DNA from: Melioribacter sp051488665
Lineage (GTDB): Bacteria > Bacteroidota > Ignavibacteria > Ignavibacteriales > Melioribacteraceae
Length of the DNA: 64,000 nt
Assembly (NCBI RefSeq): GCF_051488665.1
Contig: NZ_JBPSEG010000011.1
Span: forward strand, 44,215 to 108,214
Reading direction: 5' to 3'
Both the position numbers and the translations under genes were made by a program. Shown one piece after another: positions 8,126-17,600 of the stretch (position 1 is its first letter; every line of letters begins with the position of its first letter). Under the pieces are notes generated by a model that saw only the letters and a program-made list of their open reading frames with translations, did no database searches and was not told where the DNA came from.

Positions 8126-8707
8126 TTACAATTTAATAATTACTAATGAAAATGTGGCTATAGCCATTTTTTGTTTCTGCTTCTTACTCTCGTAATTGCC
8201 GCCCCATAAATCCGTTCTTCCGATACTTTCCTGAAAGAGAACGTCTCCGGTAAAACATAACTTTTCTTCAGGCAGATAAATAGAGTATTCGCCGGGAGTG
8301 TGCCCCGGTGTGAAAATGAATTTCATTTGAGAGCTGCCGATTTTGAGATCGAGAATTTCTTCGATATAAAAATCTGGTTCCGGAGATTCCTCAAATTCCA
8401 CTCCGTAACTTGCGGCAACTTCCTTCATTAAATCGAGAAGAAATAAATCTTTTTCCGGTGCGTAGAATTTCGGATTAAATTTTTCGCGCACAAATCTGTT
8501 GCTCAGTATATGGTCGATATGGCAATGAGTATTAAAAAGGTAACGGAGTTTAATGCCGTTCAATTCGATAAAATCCGTTAATATTTCTTTCTCCTGCCGA
8601 TTCGAACAGCCCGGGTCAATAATCGCGGCGTCGAGCGTTGATTCGTCCCAGATTACGTATGTATTCTCCGCGAAGGGATTGAATACGAATTTTTTGACCG
8701 ATATCAT
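8126..8707 (-). CDS. MBL-fold hydrolase (glyoxalase II-like), 3'-truncated
   Basis: Metallo-beta-lactamase-fold enzyme of the small hydroxyacylglutathione-hydrolase-like group. Metal ligands are visible in THCHIDH (about residues 60-66), in TPGHTPGEYS (about 134-143) and in the Asp of FTGDVLF. The family normally runs on past GGNYE to a final PGHG metal ligand about 30 residues later. Here the sequence after GGNYES becomes KKQKQKMAIATFSLVIIKL and stops, and these last 19 codons run through the palindrome at 8155-8166. The native 3' end is therefore lost, and the last His ligand with it. Activity is doubtful. The start overlaps the aroC stop by 4 bases (ATGA), so it was the last gene of that operon. 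Confidence 0.8.
   Translation of the reverse strand: MISVKKFVFNPFAENTYVIWDESTLDAAIIDPGCSNRQEKEILTDFIELNGIKLRYLFNTHCHIDHILSNRFVREKFNPKFYAPEKDLFLLDLMKEVAASYGVEFEESPEPDFYIEEILDLKIGSSQMKFIFTPGHTPGEYSIYLPEEKLCFTGDVLFQESIGRTDLWGGNYESKKQKQKMAIATFSLVIIKL
8155..8166. repeat. REP-like palindrome, proximal end of transposase remnant
   Basis: TGGCTATAGCCA, a perfect 12-base palindrome flanked by AAAATG/CATTTT-like arms. It lies inside the foreign tail of the MBL gene and is similar to GGGCTTTAGCCC at 7622-7633. The two enclose the RAYT remnant (about 545 bases), and probably mark the inserted unit. Confidence 0.5.
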
Positions 8708-9915
8708 TTATTAAAATTTTCTTTGAGTCTTTTTTCCAATTGTCCGGTATAATTCAAAAAATTCGCTCTGGTTTCTTCGATCGAATCGCCGCCGAACTTT
8801 TCGAGAAACAATTTTGCCGCGCTCCATGCTGCCATCGATTCGGCAATAACGGCGCATGCCGGCACGGCTACAAAGTCGCTTCTTTCTCTGCGAGCTTTTA
8901 TGTTCTTCATTTTCGATAAGTCAATCGAACCGATGGGAGACATGAGTGTGGCAATCGGTTTCATTGCAGCTCTTATAATTATCGGCAATCCTGTTGAAAT
9001 TCCTCCTTCTATTCCCCCGGCATTGTTTGTTTTGCGACTGATCTTTCCTCGTTTCAATACGATCTCGTCGTGCACCGCCGAGCCGTATTCATCTGCCATC
9101 TTGAATCCCCTGCCAATTTCAACGCCTTTAACCGCCTGTATCGACATTATAGAATGAGCAAGTTCGGCTTCAAGACGAGTATCGTAATGCACAAAACTTC
9201 CGACGCCCGCCGGCATTCCGGTTATTACTACGTAGAAGGTTCCTCCTAACGTATCGCCCTTTTTCTTTGCCAGTTTTATACGTCGTATTATTTTATCTTC
9301 ATGCTCTTTGTCCAAGACCCTTACGGGACTTTTATCCGAAATCCTGTTCAATTTTTCCGCCGAAAAATTAGAATTTATTTTATTGGCAAAGAATTTATCT
9401 ATAAAATTTTCTTTCGGATAAATTCCGCCTATACTCTCAACGAAACTTCCGACGTGAATGCCGAACTCGCTCAAAAATTTTCTGGCTACCGAACAGGCTG
9501 CCACGCGAGCCGCCGTTTCGCGCGCGCTCGAACGTTCGATCGAATTCCGTATATCGTCGAAATTATATTTCGTTACACCGACCAAATCTGCGTGCCCCGG
9601 ACGGGGAATCGAAATTTTTTCGATCTGAACGTCGACCGGTTCGGGATTCATTTTATCCGTCCAGTTTTCCCAGTCTTTGTTCCAGATTACCATTGAAATC
9701 GGCGAACCGAGAGTTTTGCCATGTCGAATGCCGGACAGTATTTCGGCTTTATCCGTTTCAATTTTCATTCTGAGACCCCGTCCGTAACCAGCCTGACGTC
9801 TCTTCAAATGTTCGTTTATATATTCAGGAGAAATTTCGATATTCGAGGGGAATCCGCTAACAACGGTTACAAGAGCTTTTCCGTGGGATTCGCCTGCAGT
9901 GACAAAATCAATCAT
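8704..9915 (-). CDS. aroC: Chorismate synthase
   Basis: Last enzyme of the shikimate pathway: converts 5-enolpyruvylshikimate-3-phosphate to chorismate using reduced FMN, in the cytoplasm. The 403 residues show the family order: MIDFVTAGESHGKAL at the N-terminus, the first signature GESHG, RRQAGYGRGLRM near residue 40, RSSARETAARVAA near 130, and the C-terminal signature around RAAMKPIATLMSP near 313. Length is slightly above the usual 360-390. It is separated from the upstream protease gene by a strong terminator, so it likely has its own promoter in the short gap 9916-9950. It is translationally coupled to the broken MBL gene. Confidence 0.96.
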   Translation of the reverse strand: MIDFVTAGESHGKALVTVVSGFPSNIEISPEYINEHLKRRQAGYGRGLRMKIETDKAEILSGIRHGKTLGSPISMVIWNKDWENWTDKMNPEPVDVQIEKISIPRPGHADLVGVTKYNFDDIRNSIERSSARETAARVAACSVARKFLSEFGIHVGSFVESIGGIYPKENFIDKFFANKINSNFSAEKLNRISDKSPVRVLDKEHEDKIIRRIKLAKKKGDTLGGTFYVVITGMPAGVGSFVHYDTRLEAELAHSIMSIQAVKGVEIGRGFKMADEYGSAVHDEIVLKRGKISRKTNNAGGIEGGISTGLPIIIRAAMKPIATLMSPIGSIDLSKMKNIKARRERSDFVAVPACAVIAESMAAWSAAKLFLEKFGGDSIEETRANFLNYTGQLEKRLKENFNK

Positions 9916-9956
9916 TTAACCAGCCCTGTTTTTTTGATCCGTAAATATAAAAAAAA

Positions 9957-9981
9957 GCGTCCCAATAATGGACGCTTTTTT
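9957..9981 (-). terminator. Rho-independent terminator after the DegP/HtrA gene
   Basis: GCGTCC (9957-9962), 7-base loop, GGACGC (9970-9975), with a T run on the plus side and an A run (T run on minus) on the other. It is bidirectional in form, lies 19 bases past the protease stop and ends the long minus-strand operon that comes from 20631. Confidence 0.85.
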
Positions 9982-9999
9982 CGGTTAAACTGAATTTTA

Positions 10000-11505
10000 T
10001 TATTCATCTTCATCAGGAATTTCAAGACCTACAAGGCGGGAATTACCCTGACTGTCGACCAATTTAAGAAGCACGGCTTTACCTTTATTTTCATCGAATA
10101 TTTCTTCAAGTTCTCCTACGGTTTTAACCGGCTTTCTGTCGGCTTCGGTAATTACCACGCCACGGATGATTCTCTGGTTATAAGCTCTACTGAAGTTTTT
10201 AACTTCGGTGACGAGAACGCCGTTATCAACTTTGTACTCTTTCAATTCGTCTTCTGTCATATTTCTGACTGTCATACCCACGTTATCGAATTTAATTTCC
10301 TTCTTTTCGATTTTACCTTTCGATTTACCTTTATCCGAAGCCTTAACGTTATCGGACGAATTGTCGTCGTCGCGAGCTTTCAGTTTAACGTACCTTTCGA
10401 TTTTCTTGCCGTCCCGATAGAGGGTTAATTTAACTTCGTCCCCTGCACGTTTAGAAGCTACATACGACTGCAATTCGCTCGGCACGTTAACTTCTTTATC
10501 GTCAATTTTAAGAATAACGTCGCCTTGTTTTATGTCGGCTTTTTCAGCCGCGCCGCCTTTAACAATATCCTGAATAAGCACGCCTTTCGGTTCGTCGAGC
10601 CCGATAGCTTTTGCAGTTTGAGCGTCGAGTTCCGAAATTTGAACGCCGATATAACCGCGGCTTACTTTTCCGTTTGCAATCAAATCTCTTGCTACCGCTT
10701 TTGCAAGATTAATCGGTATTGCAAATCCGTAACCGATATACCTTTGAGTAATGCCGTCGGTTGCAATCGCGGAATTAACTCCGATAACCGCGCCGTTTAA
10801 ATCGACCAGAGCTCCTCCGCTGTTGCCCGGATTGATTGCAGCGTCGGTTTGAATGAAATTTTCGATTGCGTACTGGTCCCGGATAATATTAATGTTTCTG
10901 CTCTTAGCGCTGATAATTCCGGCTGTAACGGTCGAGGCAAGCGACAGCGGGTTTCCGATTGCCATAACCCACTGACCGACTTTAATATTATCGGAGTCGC
11001 CCAGATAAGCCGCCGGTAAATCTTTTGCATTTATTTTGATAACAGCCAAATCAGTCAACGGATCGGTGCCGACAATTTCTGCTTCGAATTCTCTTTTGTC
11101 GTGCAATGTAACGGTAACCTGTTTGGCGTCCTCAACGACGTGATTGTTGGTCAGGATATATCCGTCTTCCGAAATAATAATTCCGCTGCCTCCTCCCTGC
11201 TGTTCGCGCGGAATGTCGTCTTTGAACGGGAAAAAGAAGTGAAATTCTTCGGGCAGTTTATTTTTTACAGTTGTCACAACGGTTATTTGTACGATTGAAG
11301 GGGTTACTTTTTCGGCTGCTGCAATGAATGCGTTATTGAAAGCCGCGGCTTGCGGGTCCAGATTGACTATCGGAGCTTTATCGGCGCCAATCTGAACGTC
11401 GGCATAACTGGGACGAACCCACCCGAATCCCGAAACCAAAACGGCTCCGAAAACAATTCCGATTAATATTAGAGAGACAGTACCCAGCAGATTTTTTTTA
11501 TTCAT
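10000..11505 (-). CDS. DegP/HtrA-family periplasmic serine protease (Do)
   Basis: Envelope stress protease/chaperone that degrades misfolded exported proteins; 501 residues. N-terminal membrane anchor or signal (about 6-30). The trypsin-like domain has its catalytic triad at His122 (TNNHVVED), Asp152 (TDLAVIKI) and Ser229 (GNSGGALVD). Two PDZ domains follow (from about 275, GYIGVQISELD; from about 400, FDNVGMTVRNM), separated by a charged linker rich in Asp, Ser and Lys. Strong ribosome site AGGAGG before the ATG. It follows recO by 14 bases and is followed by a terminator. The second PDZ is less conserved, as usual. The gene symbol is left open because DegP, DegQ and MucD cannot be told apart here. 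Confidence 0.95.
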   Translation of the reverse strand: MNKKNLLGTVSLILIGIVFGAVLVSGFGWVRPSYADVQIGADKAPIVNLDPQAAAFNNAFIAAAEKVTPSIVQITVVTTVKNKLPEEFHFFFPFKDDIPREQQGGGSGIIISEDGYILTNNHVVEDAKQVTVTLHDKREFEAEIVGTDPLTDLAVIKINAKDLPAAYLGDSDNIKVGQWVMAIGNPLSLASTVTAGIISAKSRNINIIRDQYAIENFIQTDAAINPGNSGGALVDLNGAVIGVNSAIATDGITQRYIGYGFAIPINLAKAVARDLIANGKVSRGYIGVQISELDAQTAKAIGLDEPKGVLIQDIVKGGAAEKADIKQGDVILKIDDKEVNVPSELQSYVASKRAGDEVKLTLYRDGKKIERYVKLKARDDDNSSDNVKASDKGKSKGKIEKKEIKFDNVGMTVRNMTEDELKEYKVDNGVLVTEVKNFSRAYNQRIIRGVVITEADRKPVKTVGELEEIFDENKGKAVLLKLVDSQGNSRLVGLEIPDEDE

Positions 11506-11519
11506 TTTATTTCCTCCTG

Positions 11520-12257
11520 TTAAAATATTTTTAGCGACCTGAGTCCCTTGAATTCATCGATATTATATTTTAAAAATTTTTCGAGCAACATTATCAGCGT
11601 GTCGAGCTCCCTGTCGCTGTATTTAATATTATTATTTTTTGTGCTTAGACACTGTAGTAAATTGAAAAGTTCCTTTGTAAATCTGAAATGACTCATCCTG
11701 TCTTTGCCGCACACTTCGCACATTATTCCCGTGTCGTAATTATAATTAACCTGCATATCGGCTGTCAGCTCCTTGTTGCAAACGGAACAATGAGTAGTCG
11801 GGAATTGATAACCGATTTCTTTGATAAAGAAAAGAAAATATTTTGCGAAATAAAATTTCGGATTTTTTTCGGGACTGTTTATCAATTCGAATATCCTGAC
11901 CGTACCGTCATATAGTTTCGGGTGTGGGTCCAGCTCCGCCGTCAACTGAACTAGCAACTCTATTACAGCGGTGGCATATTTCATCTTTTCGAAATCTTCT
12001 TTGATTATCGGAAAATGTTTCAATAAATCCGCGGCGCTGATTAATTGAATGTCCCTGGTTTCCTTTTTATAGATAATAACCTGAATGATATTCATCGTGT
12101 CGACAATCATGCCGATTTTCGATTTAGGCGAGCGGGCTCCTTTTACGATGACCGACATTTTCCCAAAATCGCGGGTAAAGAGATGCGCTATTTTACTGGT
12201 GTCCCCGTAATTGAGTTTATTGAGCACAACGGCGTCGGTTTTAATAATTTCAGACAT
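11520..12257 (-). CDS. recO: DNA repair protein RecO
   Basis: Recombination mediator that works with RecR to load RecA on SSB-coated single-stranded DNA. 245 residues: N-terminal OB fold (TDAVVLNKLNYGDTSKIAHL, the usual RecO opening, then VIVKGARSPKSK), a helical middle, and a four-Cys zinc site (Cys157, Cys160, Cys180, Cys183: CSVC ... CEVCG). The start overlaps the mtnA stop by 8 bases, so translation is coupled. Length and motifs are normal. Confidence 0.93.
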   Translation of the reverse strand: MSEIIKTDAVVLNKLNYGDTSKIAHLFTRDFGKMSVIVKGARSPKSKIGMIVDTMNIIQVIIYKKETRDIQLISAADLLKHFPIIKEDFEKMKYATAVIELLVQLTAELDPHPKLYDGTVRIFELINSPEKNPKFYFAKYFLFFIKEIGYQFPTTHCSVCNKELTADMQVNYNYDTGIMCEVCGKDRMSHFRFTKELFNLLQCLSTKNNNIKYSDRELDTLIMLLEKFLKYNIDEFKGLRSLKIF

Positions 12258-13260
12258 TCTCTAAACTGTAAGGATTTCTAAATACGCCCTTTTCCGTAAT
12301 AATTCCCGTAATCAATTCTGCTGGCGTGACGTCGAATGCGGGACAGTACGCGTCGTAAGCGTCGGATGTAAAACGGCATTCGCCTATTTTAACCAATTCA
12401 TCTTTACTGCGCAATTCGATTTTAATTTCGTTGCCGTTCCGGCAATGTCTGTCGATAGTAGATGTCGGCGCCGCAATATAAAACGGAATATTATGATGAC
12501 GCGCAAGGACGGCGAGATTATACGTCCCGATTTTATTAGCCGTATCGCCGTTTACTGCAATCCGGTCGGCTCCGGTAATTATCAGATCGACTTTTTTTTC
12601 TTTCATTAAGACCGCCGCCGTTGAATCCGTATTAATAGAAAAAGGGATTCCAAGTTTATCGAGTTCCCACGCTGTGAGTCTGGAGCCCTGAAGCAGAGGG
12701 CGGGTTTCGTCCACATGGATGTATTCCACAAAGCCATTAAAATGTGCGTGACGTATGACGTTCAAAGCCGTGCCGCTTCCGCCCGTAGCCAATGCGCCGG
12801 TATTGCAATGCGTAAGAACTCTCATTTTCCGGTCGAAAATCGACAAACCGTTGAGCGCAATTTTTTCGCACATTTCGATATCGTCCTGATGAATTTTCCG
12901 GGCGGCATCTATTAATTTCGAATAGAGCTGCGAATCGTTTTTATGTTTTTCGAATTCGCTTTTAATCGCATCCAATCCGAAGAACAGATTAACTGCCGTC
13001 GGGCGCGTTGCTTTCAAACGTTCGTACGCTTTATTAAATTCTTCCTCGACGTCAACGTTTTTATTTTTTACGGAAAGAGCGAGAGCGTAGGCGGCTGTAA
13101 CGCCGATAGCCGGAGCGCCTCTGACTTCGAGCCTTTCGATTGCTGTTGCAATCCTTTCGTAATCATCCGTTACGATATATTCTTCTTTTAAGGGAAGTTT
13201 TGTCTGATCGATTAATATAATTTTATCGTCTTTGAATTTTACGGCTTCGATTTTTTTCAT
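12250..13260 (-). CDS. mtnA: S-methyl-5-thioribose-1-phosphate isomerase
   Basis: Methionine-salvage enzyme converting methylthioribose-1-phosphate to methylthioribulose-1-phosphate; 336 residues, cytoplasmic. The active-site Cys152 lies in THCNTGALATGGSGTAL and the catalytic Asp232 in ITGADRIAVNGDTANKIGT. RGAPAIGVTAAYALAL near residue 48 is the common N-terminal motif shared with eIF2B-like proteins. It follows a PfkB kinase by one base, and no other salvage genes are visible here. The methylthioribose kinase role could be filled by the PfkB neighbour or by a phosphorylase elsewhere; that is a guess. Confidence 0.94.
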   Translation of the reverse strand: MKKIEAVKFKDDKIILIDQTKLPLKEEYIVTDDYERIATAIERLEVRGAPAIGVTAAYALALSVKNKNVDVEEEFNKAYERLKATRPTAVNLFFGLDAIKSEFEKHKNDSQLYSKLIDAARKIHQDDIEMCEKIALNGLSIFDRKMRVLTHCNTGALATGGSGTALNVIRHAHFNGFVEYIHVDETRPLLQGSRLTAWELDKLGIPFSINTDSTAAVLMKEKKVDLIITGADRIAVNGDTANKIGTYNLAVLARHHNIPFYIAAPTSTIDRHCRNGNEIKIELRSKDELVKIGECRFTSDAYDAYCPAFDVTPAELITGIITEKGVFRNPYSLENV

Positions 13261-13261
13261 A

Positions 13262-14167
13262 TCAAAAACTCGAGAGTTCTTTGAATTCGAAATAACGATT
13301 CTGGATTTCGAGATAGCTCAGGTCTTCCAATCCTTTAGTGCTGAATTTTTCAACGCAGAAGGACGCCATTACGCTGCCGTAAATTACAGCGCGTTTCAGA
13401 TTGTCGAAACTCAGGTCGCGATTTTTATGAAGATATCCGGTAAAGCCGCCTGCGAAAGCGTCGCCCGCTCCAGTCGGATCGTTAATATCCTCCATAGGAT
13501 AAGCGGGAGCTGAAAATATCGAATCGTCTCCGAAAAGCAATGCGCCGTGTTCGCCCTTTTTGATTATTAAATATTTCGGACCCATCTCCGATATAATCTT
13601 AGCCGCTTTAATCAAATTAGGCTGTTGGGTTAAAAGTCTCGCTTCCGAATCGTTGATAATCAAAACGTCGACTCTTTTTAATACCTTCAACAAATCATCT
13701 TTAGCTCCTTCAATCCAAAAATTCATCGTGTCGCATACTACAAATTTCGGATTGGTTAATTGATCCAGAACTTTGAGCTGCAGCGCCGGAGATATGTTGC
13801 CCAGAATAACAAAACTGCTTTTCTTTTTTTGTTCTGGAATAACAGGGTTAAAATGTTCAAACACGTTCAAATGAGTAAAAAGCGAATCCCTCACATTTAA
13901 ATCGTAATGATATTTACAGCCGTAGCGGAACGTTTTTTCGCCTTCTACTATCTGAAGTCCTTCCAGATCGATATTATGATTTTCGAGCATCCGGACGTGA
14001 CGCTGTTCGAAATCGTCTCCGACTACGCCTACAATACTTACCGGAGCCGTAAAATAACTTGCAGCCAAAGAAATATAAGTAGTAGAACCGCCCAGAGCGT
14101 TTTTAACGCTGTCAAACGGCGTTTCGATATCATCCAGACCGATTGAACCGACAACGAGTAAACTCAC
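13262..14167 (-). CDS. PfkB-family sugar/nucleoside kinase
   Basis: Ribokinase-fold kinase of 301 residues. The start is put at GTG 14167 (MSLLVVGSIGLDDIETP), because AAAGGTGAT lies just before it; an in-frame GTG nine bases upstream is part of that ribosome site. An early Gly-Gly substrate motif (NALGGSTTYISLAA) and the C-terminal anion-hole/catalytic motif DPTGAGDAFAGGFTGYL (catalytic Asp about residue 242) are clear. The substrate cannot be fixed by eye; adenosine, ribose-type or methylthioribose-like sugars are possible. The location directly upstream of mtnA, with a one-base gap, suggests the same salvage pathway. Confidence 0.88.
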   Translation of the reverse strand: MSLLVVGSIGLDDIETPFDSVKNALGGSTTYISLAASYFTAPVSIVGVVGDDFEQRHVRMLENHNIDLEGLQIVEGEKTFRYGCKYHYDLNVRDSLFTHLNVFEHFNPVIPEQKKKSSFVILGNISPALQLKVLDQLTNPKFVVCDTMNFWIEGAKDDLLKVLKRVDVLIINDSEARLLTQQPNLIKAAKIISEMGPKYLIIKKGEHGALLFGDDSIFSAPAYPMEDINDPTGAGDAFAGGFTGYLHKNRDLSFDNLKRAVIYGSVMASFCVEKFSTKGLEDLSYLEIQNRYFEFKELSSF

Positions 14168-14203
14168 AGTTATCACCTTTTTTTGTTTATATAAATATAG
14201 GAA

Positions 14204-14671
14204 TCATTTTCGAAATTTTATTTCGAGCAGGTCAAAAAAATGTTTTTGATTCATAAAATAATCTTCAATAATCTTTAGCGATTTGCGCTGACCCTCCCAA
14301 GGAAGCATACCGCGCGCTTCGCCGGCATCGGTCCATTTGTATTCGCAATGCTCTTTAGACAATATTATTTCCGCGCCGGCATTAAGCATTGCCGCGAATA
14401 CAGGTATTAATACAATACTGTCGTTATCGTCCGAATAAAAAGAATTTACGTTCGGAACTGTCCACAACCGCAGGGGGCGCTGCCCTGTTTCTTCATAAAT
14501 TTCTCTCAATGCTGTTTCGTAAGCCTTTTCGCCTTCTTTTATTTTCCCTGTCACCATCTGCCAAATCGATGGATAGAGTTCGCCTGCGGATCTTTTTAAA
14601 AGTAAAAATTCGATTCCTTCTTCTTTTTCCCTGAAGAGATGAACTTCAATCATATTCGATATTATTTTCAT
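14204..14671 (-). CDS. NUDIX hydrolase
   Basis: Cytoplasmic nucleoside-diphosphate-X pyrophosphatase, 155 residues. The 23-residue Nudix box is complete (from GKIKEGEKAYETALREIYEE to TGQ, about residues 42-64), with the REIYEE metal-binding core. The start (IEVHLFREKEEGIEFLLLKR) and the end (HCEYKWTDAGEARGMLPW) resemble dihydroneopterin-triphosphate pyrophosphatase (NudB) and related enzymes. A folate role is therefore possible but not proven. It lies 10 bases after the large outer-membrane gene and 36 before the PfkB kinase in the same operon. Confidence 0.88.
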   Translation of the reverse strand: MKIISNMIEVHLFREKEEGIEFLLLKRSAGELYPSIWQMVTGKIKEGEKAYETALREIYEETGQRPLRLWTVPNVNSFYSDDNDSIVLIPVFAAMLNAGAEIILSKEHCEYKWTDAGEARGMLPWEGQRKSLKIIEDYFMNQKHFFDLLEIKFRK

Positions 14672-14680
14672 AGTATGATC

Positions 14681-17600
14681 TCAAAAATACGCTCTCGCCT
14701 CGGCGCGCATGGAATGAATTACTCTTCGTTTGCCGTAGATGCGAGCTTCGTAATTTACGGTTGTTTGTATATAATTTGTAATTCTGTAATCGAAATACGT
14801 TCTGCAAAAATAATTTTTCCCGACGATATTTCCTTTTAGTATTTCGAAAGGAATATTGTTTTCGTTCGTATTGGCGTTTATTTCAATTCTTTCAAATTCA
14901 ATTCTCAGTCTGCCCAGATTCAAGAATGAATAATTAAATTGAATAGTCTGGGAATTATCGTCGATTATAGTGGGACTCTCGGGATAATAATCCGTGCTTC
15001 TGCCTGTTGATATCTTGAAACCCACTTCTACTTTCCGGGCAGGTTTGTACGAAAAGTTTGTCGACAATTCGTCCCTTCGAATATTACGGGAGCGCTTGGT
15101 TATGGGAGGCGCGATATAATTATCCGCCTGATTCAAATACTCGGATTGATTGCTCAATTCTTTCAACATTCTGAATCTCAATCTTACCGATCGTTCTTTG
15201 AGATATCCTTTTTCAACGCCGTTGCTGTATTGATTCAAACTTTTGCGCTCCAGATAACGCAGCCTTATTGAAAAATCCGAACGGTTTTTAAATAAATCCA
15301 GGTCCTGTTGAAAAAATTGAGCGCCGTTTATTGTAGTCGAATCATTAAGGAACTCAGACAGCTTGAACAGATAGATATTTGACCTATTTCTGTCCCTGCT
15401 GTTTTCGTCGACCCGCCAGTACGTTTCGGTCGATACGGGTTTAAGATATTTACCGAAAAAGCCGTCTCTGAATTTTGAGAAATCGATTCGTAATCTGACG
15501 TTCGATTTCAAATCGATTACGGGGAACCGTTCTTCGGTAGGAACGGTAATCAAAATAAATTCGCCGTCGTAAGAAGTCAATTCGAATTCGCTTTCATCGG
15601 CAATACCGTTGTTATTCAAATCCCCCAGATAAATATAATTTCCGTAGCCCGTATTAACTTTAACAAAAACTTTTTCGTATTTGGCAGATTGTTCGGTAGA
15701 TACCTGATAATAGATATCCCCGCTTACGGCTCTTTCGAAAAAATTAAATCTGTTTTTGGAAAGCAAAAGAAACGTCTCGCTGTTCGTAAAACCCTCGGCT
15801 AAAAATTCGTCCGTATATTTTTTATTGCGAAGACTTAAGTTCAACGACGAATTTAGAAAAGACGCCCCGTTATATTCGAGGGTCAATTGTTTGATATCCG
15901 CTTCGGATTGTTTGATCAATCGATTATTGCGTGCGGCAAATTCTTCTCTTACCGAATAACCTCCTTTTATATTAAATGCGCCGGAGATAAATTCGATAAA
16001 CGGCGCCGCTTCTCTGTATTCATAACTGCTGTTAATCAGACTGTCGGAAACCTGTTCTTCTTTTTTTTCGAAGAGAAGATCGATGCCCGGTCGAAAATTA
16101 TAAATCTTATAAAATGCGTTCCCGTTCTGGCGATTCCACATGGAATTGAGCGAACCGTTTCGGGACGAAACGTAATCCAGAGTGTAATCGATAGTGTAAT
16201 TTTTTTCGTCGGTGATAATAGCGTTGCCGAAAAAGCGGTTCGATTTGAAATTGTTTCCCTGTTTCAAGAAACCGTAACTCGAATTAAGCGTGATTTTTTC
16301 TCCCGGTTTATAAACAATTCCCGCTTCTCTTAAAAGTTGATTCCCTTTTTGAGTCGATTCGAGATTATAATACCTGTTGAATTCCACATCGTTTATTCTG
16401 TCGAGCGTTGTATAGCGGTTGTCGATAAATCTCTCTTTAAAACTCAGTCCAATATTTCCCAAATTTATGTCGTAAAGTTTGAAATCCCTCGGTTTAATTT
16501 CGAGTTCCACAAGTCGGGCGTATCCGTAGTTGTCGTTATCGTCGAGCGAAGAAAATCTGTTTTGGTCGTAACTGCTGCCGGAGAGTTCCAGTTTAAGATT
16601 TATGCCCATTCCAAGGTCCGATACAGCCGACAAAACCGTTACCTGCTTTAATTCGGGAAGCGGTAAATAAATCAACGGCATATAATTGCCTTTGCCGGGA
16701 CCCGCATACCGGTAATTGCCCAACCCCCTTTTAACATAATCTCCTTTCGCTTCGCCGACATAGCTGAAACTCACGTTATATAACGACGAATCGCCTCCCG
16801 GCGCGTAGAAATAATATTCAAAAAGTTCGCCGTTAATGACCGTATCTCTTTTGGCATAAATACCTTTGACGTTGCCCGCCGAATCGGTTTCCGCCAATCG
16901 AACGCCGCTTTTGTATGCATTGACTCGGGAATCGCCGGCATTTCTTAATATATTCAGGTCGTCGTCCGTCAAAGAAAGTTCAACGGGGCTGTCCTGATTG
17001 TCCGCCTCTCTGTAATATGAAATTCCGACGGCAAGCCTGTCATCGAACGCTTTCGAATTTATATTTACTCCCATAAAATTGCGGGAATAATTCAGATCGG
17101 TATATTCGTAATCGACATGGATTCTGCTTGCGGAAGTAATAATTCTTTTCGGAGTGAATGTAATGGTTGCATTCGAATAATCGATTATATAATCGTAATT
17201 TTCGCCTCGAGCCATTTCGATTCCGTCGAGAAATACTTTTTCGCTGCCAGCTATAATTATAACATTCCGTTCGTTATTCTGACCTGTAAGCCGGTACGGT
17301 CCCTGATCTCCGTCCGAACCGAAAAAATCAAGAGAGTTGAATTTACCCCGCGCTCCTGCAATAACCAGATTTCCTTTAACTGTCCCGTCGTCGGAGCGGA
17401 TTTCGGTTTTGAATCCCTGTAATTTTTTTGTCACCCTTGAAAATTGGGAAGAATTATCGATGAAATCGATATCTCCGAAAGTTCCGGTAAAATTACGATG
17501 CCTCAGCTCGATGAACACTTTGTCGATTTCATCGAGCGTTTGAGTATTTCCTTCGGGTTGAATAGGAGTGCTTTCATCGGTAAGAGCTGCTATTAATTCC

